Positions 32,737 through 41,019 of a stretch of DNA of 64,000 nt are shown here, one piece after another (positions within the stretch are counted from its first letter, which is position 1; each line of letters opens with the position of its first letter). Below the pieces are notes generated by a model. It did not search any database. It saw only the letters and a list, made by a program, of their open reading frames with translations, and was not told the DNA's origin. The DNA comes from Bin87 sp965115825 (GTDB taxonomy: Bacteria > Chloroflexota > Dehalococcoidia > Lucifugimonadales > UBA3495): positions 868,001-932,000 of the forward strand of contig OZ220464.1 in assembly GCA_965115825.1 (NCBI GenBank). The letters are read 5' to 3'. The position numbers and the translations under genes are program-made.

Positions 32737-33843
32737 TCAGTCGGTCAGCCACGTGAGGGTTTCGTTGACGACTTCGGTGGGGATGTCGCGGCGGACGGTG
32801 GCGCGGCCTACGTCTTCCAGCAGCACCCAGCGGTTGGCGCCGCCGACGGTTTTTTTGTCCAGGGACATTGCGGCTCTGATGTCGTCCAGGTCAACGCCGC
32901 GGGCGCTGATGGGCAGGTTGAAACGTTGCAGCAGGGCGCGCTGTCGGGCCAATATGTCGTCGCCAATCATGCCCATCTCGCGGGCGATGCGGCCGGCGCC
33001 CATCATGCCGACGGATACGCCTTCGCCGTGCATGAAACGCCCGTACTCGGTGGAGGCTTCCAGGGCGTGGCCGATGGTATGGCCGTAGTTGAGCAGGATG
33101 CGGATGCCCAGGGTTTCCCGCTCGTCCCGGCTGACCACGTCGGCTTTGATGGCCATGCTGCGGCGGATAACCTCGGTGGAGATTTCCGGTTCCACGTCCA
33201 TTAGGGCCTCGGCGTGTTCTTCAAATACGTCCACCAGCGACGGGTCAAGGATAAGGCCGTGCTTGATGGCCTCGGCCCAGCCTTCGGACAGCTCGCGCTT
33301 GCCCAGGGTGGAGAGGGTTTGCACGTCGGCCAGAACGGCTCGGGGCTGGTAGAAGGCGCCGACCATATTTTTCGCTTGGGGCAGGTTGACGGCAACTTTG
33401 CCGCCGATGGAGGCGTCCACCATGGCGGCCATGCTGGTGGGAACCTGGACGAAAGGCACGCCGCGGAGGAACGTGGCGGCGATGAAGCCGCCCAGGTCGC
33501 CGGACACGCCGCCGCCGATGGCGATGATGGGCTGGCCCCGTTCCGCTTTGAGGCTCACCAGCCATTCGTAGATTTCCTGCGCTTGCCGGAAGGATTTGCT
33601 GGTTTCGCCGGCGGGGATGACGAAGCAATGGGCGGCGATGCCGGCGCGCTGCAAGGCCCATTGGGCGTTGCGTCCGTAGGGCCGCATGACGTTTTCGTCG
33701 GTGATGATGTAGGCGGTATTGCCCAGGCCCAGCTCGTTGATCTGCTCGCCGAGGCGGTCGATTAGGCCCCAGCCGGCGATGACGGGGTAACTTCCTCCGG
33801 AATGATGGACGGTTGCGGCAAGGTCGGGGTTAGAGCCGATCAT
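32737..33843 (-). CDS. aroB: 3-dehydroquinate synthase
   Basis: The 368-residue NAD- and zinc-dependent enzyme closes 3-deoxy-D-arabino-heptulosonate 7-phosphate to 3-dehydroquinate. Visible motifs are IIAIGGGVSGDLGGFIAATF, PTSMAAMVDASIGGKVAVN, and metal ligands in GHTIGHALEA and MHGEGVSVGM. Its ATG overlaps the aroK stop (ATGA), giving the pair aroK-aroB. Most family members have a Leu in the PTSLL segment; here it reads PTSMA, a mild variant. Confidence 0.95.
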   Translation of the reverse strand: MIGSNPDLAATVHHSGGSYPVIAGWGLIDRLGEQINELGLGNTAYIITDENVMRPYGRNAQWALQRAGIAAHCFVIPAGETSKSFRQAQEIYEWLVSLKAERGQPIIAIGGGVSGDLGGFIAATFLRGVPFVQVPTSMAAMVDASIGGKVAVNLPQAKNMVGAFYQPRAVLADVQTLSTLGKRELSEGWAEAIKHGLILDPSLVDVFEEHAEALMDVEPEISTEVIRRSMAIKADVVSRDERETLGIRILLNYGHTIGHALEASTEYGRFMHGEGVSVGMMGAGRIAREMGMIGDDILARQRALLQRFNLPISARGVDLDDIRAAMSLDKKTVGGANRWVLLEDVGRATVRRDIPTEVVNETLTWLTD

Positions 33844-34412
33844 TGGGTTCCTCCGGGTGGATTAGTGGGCGCGTGAGGCGGGTCTGCGGCACCGTGATGA
33901 TAGATGCCCAAGATGGCTTGGGCGACTTGTTTGGGGGTGCGGTTGTCGGTGGAGACGGTGTGATGAGCATGGGCGTAGGCGGCAGCGCGCTGGTCCAGGA
34001 GCTGGCGGATGCGCTCCAGCGGGTCGTCGCCGGCGAGCATGGGGCGCACGGCTGCGTTGGGACTGCCGCGAGTGATGCGGTAATGGATGGTTTCCGGCTG
34101 AGCGGTAAGGCAAAAGACGGTTCCATTGTCGAGCAGCAACTGCCGGGTGAGATCATGGGCGAAAGCGCCGCCGCCGGCGGCGATTACCTTGTTTCCCCCC
34201 TCACAAAGGGACAGTGCGGCGTGGCGTTCCATGGCGCGGAAAACGGCTTCTCCGTCTTCGGTAAAGATCTGATGGATTGGCTTGCGGGCCCGGCGGACGA
34301 TTTCTTCGTCGATGTCGGCCATGGGGCGGTCGGTGAGACGCGCGATGATGCGCCCCACGTGGCTTTTGCCGGTGGCCATGAAACCGACGAGGATGATGTT
34401 GTCGGCGGACAT
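33840..34412 (-). CDS. aroK: shikimate kinase
   Basis: This small P-loop kinase of 190 residues has Walker A GFMATGKS (10-17), the shikimate-binding Asp in MADIDEEI, AAGGGAF, and a lid with Arg in TRGSPNAAVRPML. The ATG at 34412 is preferred to the longer frame, which begins inside pcm. It is seven bases downstream of pcm and overlaps aroB. It phosphorylates shikimate at O3. Confidence 0.92.
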   Translation of the reverse strand: MSADNIILVGFMATGKSHVGRIIARLTDRPMADIDEEIVRRARKPIHQIFTEDGEAVFRAMERHAALSLCEGGNKVIAAGGGAFAHDLTRQLLLDNGTVFCLTAQPETIHYRITRGSPNAAVRPMLAGDDPLERIRQLLDQRAAAYAHAHHTVSTDNRTPKQVAQAILGIYHHGAADPPHAPTNPPGGTQ

Positions 34413-34419
34413 TGGTTTA

Positions 34420-35157
34420 TTATGCCATATCATCCGGAACAGAGGGCTGAAGGGGCCAGGCCCGGGGGCCGACCAGTGGGACAAAAACGCAGCAACCCAG
34501 GTTCCGGGTAATCGGTCCGGTGGGAGTAAGGCGAACCTGGGTTAACGTTTGGCGTTCCAAGGAGCCGACCGGGACGACCAGGCGTCCGCCGGGCTTTAGC
34601 TGCGCCAGCAGTTCATCAGGGACGCGGGGAGCTGCGGCGGATACCAGGATGGCATCGTAAGGGCCATGGTCGGGAGCGCCGAGGACGTCGTCCGCAGCGG
34701 CATCCAGGATTTGGACGTTATGGATTGCGCAGGCGTCCAGGTTGCGGCGGGCGGTTCGGGCGAGGTCGTGGATACGTTCGACGGCGATGACTTGGCCGAA
34801 GGGGAGCAGTTCTCCCAGTATGGCAGCTTGGTAGCCGGAACCGGCGCCGATTTCCAAGACGCGCTCGTCGCCGCGCAGGGCCAGAGCCAGGGTCATGCGG
34901 GCCACCATGGCCGGCTGTGAAATGGTCTGGCCGTGCCCGATTGGCAAGGCGACGTTATGGCAGGCACGGTGGCGGAGTTCCGGGGGAACGAACCGCTTGC
35001 GGGGAACTACGCGCATTGCGTGCAGAACCGGCCCGTCTCCCATCGCGGAAGCAAGTTGAGCGAACAGGCGGTCGCAATCGGTTGCGCCGGGGTTGGTCAT
35101 GTGGAACAGCCGGGTGAGGTACGGAGGTAGAAGGCCTGATATGGGTTGAAAAGACAT
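34420..35157 (-). CDS. pcm: protein-L-isoaspartate O-methyltransferase
   Basis: The 245-residue SAM-dependent methyltransferase has the signature GHGQTISQPAMVARMTLAL and the SAM-binding VLEIGAGSGYQAAILGEL, then LVVPVG. It methylates isoaspartyl residues in damaged proteins to start their repair. The start at 35157 is given; ATG at 35100 (MTNPGATDC) is possible. The C-terminal end carries a short Pro-rich extension. It leads a pcm-aroK-aroB unit. Confidence 0.9.
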   Translation of the reverse strand: MSFQPISGLLPPYLTRLFHMTNPGATDCDRLFAQLASAMGDGPVLHAMRVVPRKRFVPPELRHRACHNVALPIGHGQTISQPAMVARMTLALALRGDERVLEIGAGSGYQAAILGELLPFGQVIAVERIHDLARTARRNLDACAIHNVQILDAAADDVLGAPDHGPYDAILVSAAAPRVPDELLAQLKPGGRLVVPVGSLERQTLTQVRLTPTGPITRNLGCCVFVPLVGPRAWPLQPSVPDDMA

Positions 35158-35801
35158 GGCGTCGGCGGCAAGGCCGTTGACAGGCCGGGGCTTTTCGGTT
35201 GTGTTGTGGCGCTGGTAGGGTCGGCGCCTTTGGGGGGCGCGCGGGTGGTGGGGTTGGCGGTGTTGTTCATGTTGGTTGTTTCTCTCCTTTTGGTCGGTCG
35301 GTGGATTCTGGGTTGGGTTCCTGGGGGTTCAGAATGTCGGCGCTACGGCCTGAGAGCGTGGCTTGCTATTTACGTCCTAGTCTTGCGCGTGCTAACGGCT
35401 GCTTACGCAGTGCCCGTCCTCGCGCAGCGGTGGTGACGCCCGCCGTGCTGGGTGCGCCAGCCGGGTAATGTGACCGACCTCCGGCGCACCACAGTGGTGC
35501 AATGGATCCGACATGCCGCAAAGTACTGGTTGCGGCGGATTAGACCGTGATGTCCTGAACCCCGTGAGACTCCTATTCAGTTGTGGTGTCGGGCGGTGTC
35601 CTAGCCTGTGCACTGGGCTGGGACGGGTATCCGACGGTTCGCGCGGGGCCGTTGGATGAGCCTGACGGGGATAGGGTAAAGTACTGGCGTACGGTGTTGC
35701 AAGCGTTGGATGTCATCAATTTGTCAGAATCAGGATTTACGGGATTTTGGGATTTTCAGGATTGCCGGCGTTGCCATCGGTTATTTGGTGGGGCAGGGGC
35801 G
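35158..35801. other. gene-poor, G/T-skewed intergenic region
   Basis: No convincing gene is seen in about 640 bases. The plus strand from 35170 to 35340 is strongly enriched in G and T (many GGTTGG-, GTTGTT-like runs), unlike flanking coding DNA. A short run at 35722-35760 (CAGAATCAGGATTTACGGG...) resembles AT-richer intergenic repeats. A weak promoter for the next operon follows. Confidence 0.5.
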
Positions 35802-35830
35802 TTGATTTTGGTGAGGGGCTGTGATAGTAT
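35802..35830 (+). promoter_or_regulatory. candidate promoter for the tetrapyrrole operon
   Basis: TTGATT (35802-35807) and TAGTAT (35825-35830) are 17 bases apart; each matches four of six consensus bases. Transcription would begin close to the first gene's TTG start. Confidence 0.35.
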
Positions 35831-35847
35831 TTTGACGCTGAACTGCT

Positions 35848-36582
35848 TTGAGCAGGCAGATTTTTGAGAAATCTATAGATTTTGTGGCTACTGGCAAGGG
35901 AAAATCAAGCAATTGGATGTCGCTGGGAGCGGTCAGCCGGGCGCTGGACATCAACGGCGCTACGTTACGCCAATGGGCCGACCGGGGGCGTGTGCCAGTT
36001 TATCGTACGCCCGGCGGCCATCGGCGGTTTTTGCGCGAAGACGTGGAAGCGCTGATGCGGGAAACGACCACCAGCGAGACTCCCGGCCCAACCGTCGCAG
36101 CTGACCCGGAGAGCGTGGCTCTGCGACGCATCAGGCGGAAGCTGGGGCGGCTTGACCCGGTTAAAGAATCGTGGCTGGAGAGCTTTAAGGCCGAGGGCAA
36201 CGACCGGATGCGGCTGTTCGGACGGCGCCTGTTGTCGCTGCTGTTGCAGAGTGGGCTGAACGGACGCGGGCGGCGCAAGGGCGAAATCCTGTCGGAGTCG
36301 CATATGCTGGGTCACGAATACGGCTGGGAGATGGCGCTGCGGGGAGTGCCCCTTACGGACAGCGTGCAGGCGTTTCTGTTTTTCCGGCAAGCGGTAGTGG
36401 AAACGGTGCATCCGGAACAGCTGCGTCAGGTCATTGAAATATCAGACCCGGTATTGCTGGGTCTGGTGGACGCTTACAACGCTCGGCTGAGCAAAGGTGA
36501 ATTGAGAAATGACAACGGAAAGCATGGACCTTACCGACCGCAAGCTGCTCAACATCGTGCAGAGCAATTTTCCGGTGGTTGA
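35848..36582 (+). CDS. MerR-like/excisionase-type HTH regulator heading the heme operon
   Basis: The 244-residue protein has an N-terminal winged-helix DNA-binding domain of the MerR/excisionase kind: LGAVSRALDINGATLRQWAD and VPVYRTPGGHRRF. A helical C-terminal domain (around 90-215) resembles the sensory helical domains fused to such heads. The start is uncertain (TTG at 35848, GTG at 35884 or ATG at 35917). Its last 24 codons overlap ahbAB, so it is co-transcribed with the heme genes and is a good candidate for their regulator. The ligand is unknown. Confidence 0.7.
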   Translation: MSRQIFEKSIDFVATGKGKSSNWMSLGAVSRALDINGATLRQWADRGRVPVYRTPGGHRRFLREDVEALMRETTTSETPGPTVAADPESVALRRIRRKLGRLDPVKESWLESFKAEGNDRMRLFGRRLLSLLLQSGLNGRGRRKGEILSESHMLGHEYGWEMALRGVPLTDSVQAFLFFRQAVVETVHPEQLRQVIEISDPVLLGLVDAYNARLSKGELRNDNGKHGPYRPQAAQHRAEQFSGG

Positions 36583-37588
36583 GGAACCGTACCGGGCTAT
36601 TGCCGAGGAAGCGGGCATTGCGGAAGAGGAGGCACTGGCAAGGCTGGGAGAGTTGAAGCGTCAGAACGTAGTTCGGCAAATCAGCGCGATTTTCGACACT
36701 CGTCGGCTGGGCTACAAGACAACCCTGGTGGCGTTCGCCTATGGAGAGGGGGACCTGCATTCGGGCGCGATATTCATTAATCGGCATCCGGGCGTAAGCC
36801 ATAACTACGCGCGGGAAGGTTCCTACTACAATCTATGGTTCACGCTGGCTGTGCCGCCGGATGGCGACCTGGAGGCGACGGTGCGGTGGATGGCGGAAAA
36901 GACGGGCGCGATCGAGTACCGGATTATGCCCACCATCCGGTTTTTCAAGATTGGCGTGAACTTTGACATGGTGAAGCGTCGCAGCGATGCCTACAATTAC
37001 AGCCCCGACGGCATTGGGCAGTCGCGCACGCCGGCGTCGGACTGGAATCAGGCGCAGGAAATCACGGAGTGGGACAAGCGGGTGATACGGGAAGCGCAGG
37101 AGGATTTGCCGCTGGTCTCCCGGCCCTTTGACCCCATGGCGGCGCGGCTGGGGTTATCGACGCCGGAGCTGTTCGCGCAGCTGGGCGAATACCAGGAACG
37201 CAAGCTGATGCGGCGGTACAGCGCGGTGCTGTATCACCGTCGTTCCGGGTTCCGGGCCAACGCGATGATTGTCTGGAAGGTTCCGCCGGAACGCTCTGAG
37301 GAAGTGGGCATGATTATGGCGGAGAACCCGGCGGTTACGCACTGCTATGAGCGTCCTACGTTCCCGGATTGGGAATACAGCCACTTTACAATGGTGCACG
37401 CGCCTACGCGGGATGAGTGCGAGGAAATCGGGCGCGACATTGCGAAAGCCACCGGCGTCAATGACAACCTGCTGCTGTACAGCACGCGGGAGTACAAGAA
37501 GACGCGGGTGCGGTACTTTGTGGAGGACTACGAGCGGTTCTGGGACACCTCGGAAGAAGCCGAGGCGATGGCGGAGGCGTTGGTCTAA
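36509..37588 (+). CDS. ahbAB: siroheme decarboxylase, fused AhbA-AhbB
   Basis: The 359-residue protein contains two Lrp/AsnC-like halves. The first (1 to about 165) starts MDLTDRKLLNIVQSNFPVVE with RQISAIFDTRRLGYKTTLVA. The second (about 185 to 359) starts EWDKRVIREAQEDLPLVSRP with MRRYSAVLYHRRSGFRANAM. AhbA and AhbB usually are separate subunits that decarboxylate siroheme to 12,18-didecarboxysiroheme in the alternative heme pathway. Here both are in one chain joined by a short linker. Precorrin-2 dehydrogenase follows two bases later, which supports the role. AhbC and AhbD are not in the window. Confidence 0.88.
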   Translation: MTTESMDLTDRKLLNIVQSNFPVVEEPYRAIAEEAGIAEEEALARLGELKRQNVVRQISAIFDTRRLGYKTTLVAFAYGEGDLHSGAIFINRHPGVSHNYAREGSYYNLWFTLAVPPDGDLEATVRWMAEKTGAIEYRIMPTIRFFKIGVNFDMVKRRSDAYNYSPDGIGQSRTPASDWNQAQEITEWDKRVIREAQEDLPLVSRPFDPMAARLGLSTPELFAQLGEYQERKLMRRYSAVLYHRRSGFRANAMIVWKVPPERSEEVGMIMAENPAVTHCYERPTFPDWEYSHFTMVHAPTRDECEEIGRDIAKATGVNDNLLLYSTREYKKTRVRYFVEDYERFWDTSEEAEAMAEALV

Positions 37589-37590
37589 CG

Positions 37591-38310
37591 ATGCCTGAAT
37601 ACTATCCGGTATATCTCAACCTGGCGGGCAAGCGTTGCGTCATTCTGGGCGGCGGAACTATTGCCCAAGGCAAAATCGCCGCCCTGCGGGACGCCGGAGC
37701 GAACATTACCATCATCAGCCCGGAAGCGACGGAGGGCATCAAGCGAGCGGCGCAGCGGGGCGACGTCGCCTTTGAGCAGCGGGAGTATCGGGAGGGGGAC
37801 CTGGCGGGCGCGTTCATCGCGGTGGCGGCCACCAACGTGTGGCACGTGAACCGGCAGATATTCGAGGAGGCGGAGGCCCGGGGGGTGCTGCTCAACGTGG
37901 TGGATGACCCGGACCAGTGCACCTTTATTGCGCCCTCAATCGTCAGGCGGGACCCGATAACGCTGGCGATTTCTACCGGCGGGGCGAGTCCGGCCTTGGC
38001 GCGCAAGATGCGGGAAACACTGGCGGAGGCGCCGGCCTTGAGGTGGGCTGACCTGGCCGGCGCGTTGGGCCGGGCGCGTCGCGTCATCAAGGAACAGCGG
38101 ATGGTGATTGACCCTACGCGCTGGCAGTGCGTCATCACCGAGGAGCTGCTGGGGATGACGCAGGATGGGCGCGAGGGAGAGGCCGTTGACCTGATTCTGG
38201 CTCAATTGCAGGACGACACGATCCCGGAAATGTGCAGCGACCTGACCCAGTGCAAGGCTGGCGGTTGCGCTAAACGGGCCGCGATGCGCGCGGCGGAGGC
38301 GTCAGGTTGA
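37591..38310 (+). CDS. precorrin-2 dehydrogenase / sirohydrochlorin ferrochelatase (CysG N-terminal / Met8-like)
   Basis: The 239-residue protein opens with MPEYYPVYLNLAGKRCVILG and a GGGTIAQGKIAAL nucleotide-binding loop, then NVVDDPDQCTFIAPSIVRR and ISTGGASPALARKMRE. It oxidises precorrin-2 to sirohydrochlorin with NAD and may insert iron to give siroheme. It ends with a cysteine cluster, Cys215-x5-Cys221-x4-Cys226, not part of the classic fold, perhaps a metal site. The hemA TTG start overlaps its stop. Confidence 0.9.
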   Translation: MPEYYPVYLNLAGKRCVILGGGTIAQGKIAALRDAGANITIISPEATEGIKRAAQRGDVAFEQREYREGDLAGAFIAVAATNVWHVNRQIFEEAEARGVLLNVVDDPDQCTFIAPSIVRRDPITLAISTGGASPALARKMRETLAEAPALRWADLAGALGRARRVIKEQRMVIDPTRWQCVITEELLGMTQDGREGEAVDLILAQLQDDTIPEMCSDLTQCKAGGCAKRAAMRAAEASG

Positions 38311-39587
38311 GTTTATTGGTTCTGGGACTGGACCACCGCACGGCGCCGGTGGAAATGCGGGAAAGGCTCAGCGTGGAACGCGAGCAGCTGCCCGAAGCGC
38401 TGGAACGGCTGTCGGAATACGTTCCGCAGTCGGTGATTCTGTCAACGTGCAATCGCACCGAAGCGTACGTTTATGATCCCAACGACATCGGCCTGGTGGG
38501 ACGGGTCGGCGACTTTATGATTGGCTATTCCGGGGTGTCGGGCCCGGAGCTGGAGCGGCACGTCTATCAGCGGTGGGAGACGGATTGCGTTGCGCACCTT
38601 TTCCGAGTGGCCGGAGGGCTGGAGTCCATGATAGTCGGCGAGCGGCAGATACTGGGACAGGTGCGGGCGGCATTCAGCGCGGCCAGCCAGGGCGGCTATA
38701 TGAAGAGTCCGCTGACGAGGGTGTTTCACTCTGCGCTGAGGGCCGGACGGAGGGTGCATCGGGAGACAAGCATCGGCCGGCACTCACGGTCGGTGAGTCG
38801 GGCCGCAGTGCAGCTGGCCCGGGGAATGTTCGACCGACTGGACGACCGCCGCGCGCTGGTGATTGGCGCCGGAGACGCCGGGCGGATGGTGGCGCGGGCG
38901 CTGGCCGACGCTGGCGTCCGGCAGATTACGGTGACTAACCGTACGCGCCGTAGGGCCGAAGAGTTGGCCCGGGACTTGGGCGGCGTCGCTGCGCCTTTCG
39001 ACGATATGACCGCAGCGTTGGCGCAGTCTGACCTGGTCATCAGCAGCACCGGGTCGCCGGGCTATGTGGTGGATGCGGCCACGGCGGCCGAGGCGATGCG
39101 GAAGCGCGCCGCCGCGGATCCCGTTTTGATGATCGACATTGCAGTGCCCAGAGATATTGAGCCGTCGGCAGGAGATTTGCCCGGAGTGCGGCTTTTTGAC
39201 ATCGACGCGCTGGGGCAGGTCGCTGAGAGCAGCCCCGGCGGGCGCGAAAGCGAAATTCACCGGGCCGGCGCGGTGATTGAGGAAGAAGTAGCACGGTTCG
39301 TTGAGTGGTGGAACTCTTCAGACACTATGGAACTGGCCGTAGGGATGCGTCGCCGCGCGGAGGCAGTCAGGCGCGCAGAGGTGGCGAAAACCCTGAAAAT
39401 GCTGGGCGCGGACACCGATGACGAATTGGCATCTCGCCTGCACGCCATGACCAACGCTCTGGTGAAAAAGCTGCTGCACCAACCGACGGCGGAGCTGCGG
39501 GCCAGCGATGGCGCAACGATACTACCGGCAGCCTTGCGGATGTTCGGAGAAGGCGCGTCGGCCCGCAGAGGCGGCGACCGTGCCTGA
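38307..39587 (+). CDS. hemA: glutamyl-tRNA reductase
   Basis: The 426-residue enzyme reduces Glu-tRNA to glutamate-1-semialdehyde, the committed step of C5 tetrapyrrole synthesis. The active-site Cys48 lies in ILSTCNRTEAY, preceded by GLDHRTAPVEMRE; the NADPH domain has VIGAGDAGRMVARAL. A C-terminal dimerisation helix is present. The start is TTG, overlapping the previous stop as TTGA. The hemC GTG start lies inside its last codons. Confidence 0.95.
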   Translation: MSLLVLGLDHRTAPVEMRERLSVEREQLPEALERLSEYVPQSVILSTCNRTEAYVYDPNDIGLVGRVGDFMIGYSGVSGPELERHVYQRWETDCVAHLFRVAGGLESMIVGERQILGQVRAAFSAASQGGYMKSPLTRVFHSALRAGRRVHRETSIGRHSRSVSRAAVQLARGMFDRLDDRRALVIGAGDAGRMVARALADAGVRQITVTNRTRRRAEELARDLGGVAAPFDDMTAALAQSDLVISSTGSPGYVVDAATAAEAMRKRAAADPVLMIDIAVPRDIEPSAGDLPGVRLFDIDALGQVAESSPGGRESEIHRAGAVIEEEVARFVEWWNSSDTMELAVGMRRRAEAVRRAEVAKTLKMLGADTDDELASRLHAMTNALVKKLLHQPTAELRASDGATILPAALRMFGEGASARRGGDRA

Positions 39588-40503
39588 AGGCTCGCGCCGG
39601 GCGGTACGGGTCGGAACGCGAGGCAGCCGACTGGCGCTGATACAAACCGAGCTGACGCTGGCGGCGCTGCGACCGGCGCATCCCGACGTCGTTTTTGAGG
39701 TGGTGACAGTCAGCACACAGGGCGACGACAACCCGACTGCGCCGCTGGCCGGCTTGGGCCTGGGGGTGTTCGTCAAGGAAATTGAGCGTCGGCTGGCAAC
39801 CGGCGATATTGATATGGCAGTGCATAGCCTGAAGGATATGCCCACCGTCCTGCCCGACGGTATGCTGCTGGGCGCCGTGCTGGAAAGGGCCGACCCCAGG
39901 GACGTTTTAGTCTCGCACTTTGGAGTTTCGCTCGACGCGTACCCGGCGGGCGGACGCATTGGCACCAGCAGCCCTCGCCGCGCCGCGCAGATTGCCGAGC
40001 GGCGGCCCGACCTGACAATCGCGCCCATTCGCGGCAACGTGGACACGCGCCTGCGCAAGGCATCGGGAGAGGAATGCGACGGCACCATCCTGGCGGCGGC
40101 GGGATTGCAGCGCATGGGATTGGCAGACGTGATTACTGAGTATCTGTCCCCGAAGGAGTTTGTCCCTCCGCCGGGCCAGGGGGCACTGGCCGTGGAAATC
40201 CGGGCGGATGACGCCCGAATGCAAGCCATCGTATCGGCGGCGCATCACGGGGTGACGGCGGCGGCGACGGCGGCAGAGCGGGAGTTCCTGCAAACGCTGG
40301 GCGGCGGCTGCCAGGTTCCGGTGGGAGCCTACGCGGCGGCTGACGGCGAGGACACGCTGCGTTTGACGGTATTCATGGCCGCGCCCGACGGCTCAGCGGC
40401 GTACCGGGCAAGGGTGGCCGGTTCCGCCGGCGATGCGGCGGGCCTGGCAGCGTCAGCTTGGGAGCGACTGCGGGCACAGGGCGCTGAGGGGCTGCTGGGC
40501 TGA
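39580..40503 (+). CDS. hemC: hydroxymethylbilane synthase (porphobilinogen deaminase)
   Basis: The enzyme links four porphobilinogens into hydroxymethylbilane. The 307-residue chain begins at GTG 39580 (VPEGSRRAVRVGTRGSRLAL), overlapping the hemA end by eight bases; an in-frame region upstream is the hemA shadow. Conserved points are HSLKDMPT, the RRAAQIAERRPDL and RGNVDTRLRK arginine segments, and the dipyrromethane cofactor Cys in LGGGCQVPVGAYA. Downstream the operon is interrupted by a foreign-looking gene. Confidence 0.95.
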   Translation: MPEGSRRAVRVGTRGSRLALIQTELTLAALRPAHPDVVFEVVTVSTQGDDNPTAPLAGLGLGVFVKEIERRLATGDIDMAVHSLKDMPTVLPDGMLLGAVLERADPRDVLVSHFGVSLDAYPAGGRIGTSSPRRAAQIAERRPDLTIAPIRGNVDTRLRKASGEECDGTILAAAGLQRMGLADVITEYLSPKEFVPPPGQGALAVEIRADDARMQAIVSAAHHGVTAAATAAEREFLQTLGGGCQVPVGAYAAADGEDTLRLTVFMAAPDGSAAYRARVAGSAGDAAGLAASAWERLRAQGAEGLLG

Positions 40504-40561
40504 TTGGGATGGTTAGTCTCTACCGAACATTACATCGTCTCAATCAACAGGAGAAAGTACT

Positions 40562-41014
40562 ATGGTTAATAACAACAACCAGAGGATCGGCGCAAAATCG
40601 AACACGCACGAAGGTATCAAATTCGAGAATACAGCAAGGGCGTATTTCCGACAAATCGGTATTTTGCTGAAAAGCCGCTATAGCGTACCAATCGGATTAT
40701 CCCGTAAAGGATTGCACGAATTTGACCTTGGTTCGGACGATCCTCCTATACTGGTCGAATGCAAGTCTCACAAATGGACTGCAAACGACAACGTTCCGAG
40801 CGCGAAGATGACGGTGTGGACTGAAGCGATGTACTACTTTCACCTTGCTCCCGAGAAATTCCGTAAGGTACTGTTCGTCTTGCGTGATTACAGCGAAAAG
40901 CGGGAGGCAACTTTGGCAGAGTACTACGTAAGGAATCGCGGTCATCTGATACCAAACGACGTAGAGATCTTGGAATACGACGAGAGCACCTCGTCGGTTC
41001 GGAAGATAAGGTAA
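40562..41014 (+). CDS. PD-(D/E)XK-like nuclease-fold protein inserted in the heme operon
   Basis: The 150-residue protein has the pattern of the PD-(D/E)XK superfamily: Glu22 in GIKFENTARAYF, Asp55 in HEFDLGSDD, and the Glu66-x-Lys68 pair in ILVECKSHKW. These would bind metal and cut DNA. It resembles small stand-alone restriction-endonuclease-like or repair nucleases; a specific family is not recognised. Its codons are much more AT-rich than hemC and cobA-hemD on either side, a sign of transfer. It has its own good AGGAG site and ends five bases before the next heme gene. A role in heme synthesis is unlikely. Confidence 0.65.
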   Translation: MVNNNNQRIGAKSNTHEGIKFENTARAYFRQIGILLKSRYSVPIGLSRKGLHEFDLGSDDPPILVECKSHKWTANDNVPSAKMTVWTEAMYYFHLAPEKFRKVLFVLRDYSEKREATLAEYYVRNRGHLIPNDVEILEYDESTSSVRKIR

Positions 41015-41019
41015 AAACG

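Noticed and set aside
35146..35436. 96-codon hydrophobic frame on the plus strand
   Set aside because: The hydrophobic residues come from the G/T bias of the region; it overlaps the pcm start, lacks a ribosome-binding site and has no protein-like conservation pattern.
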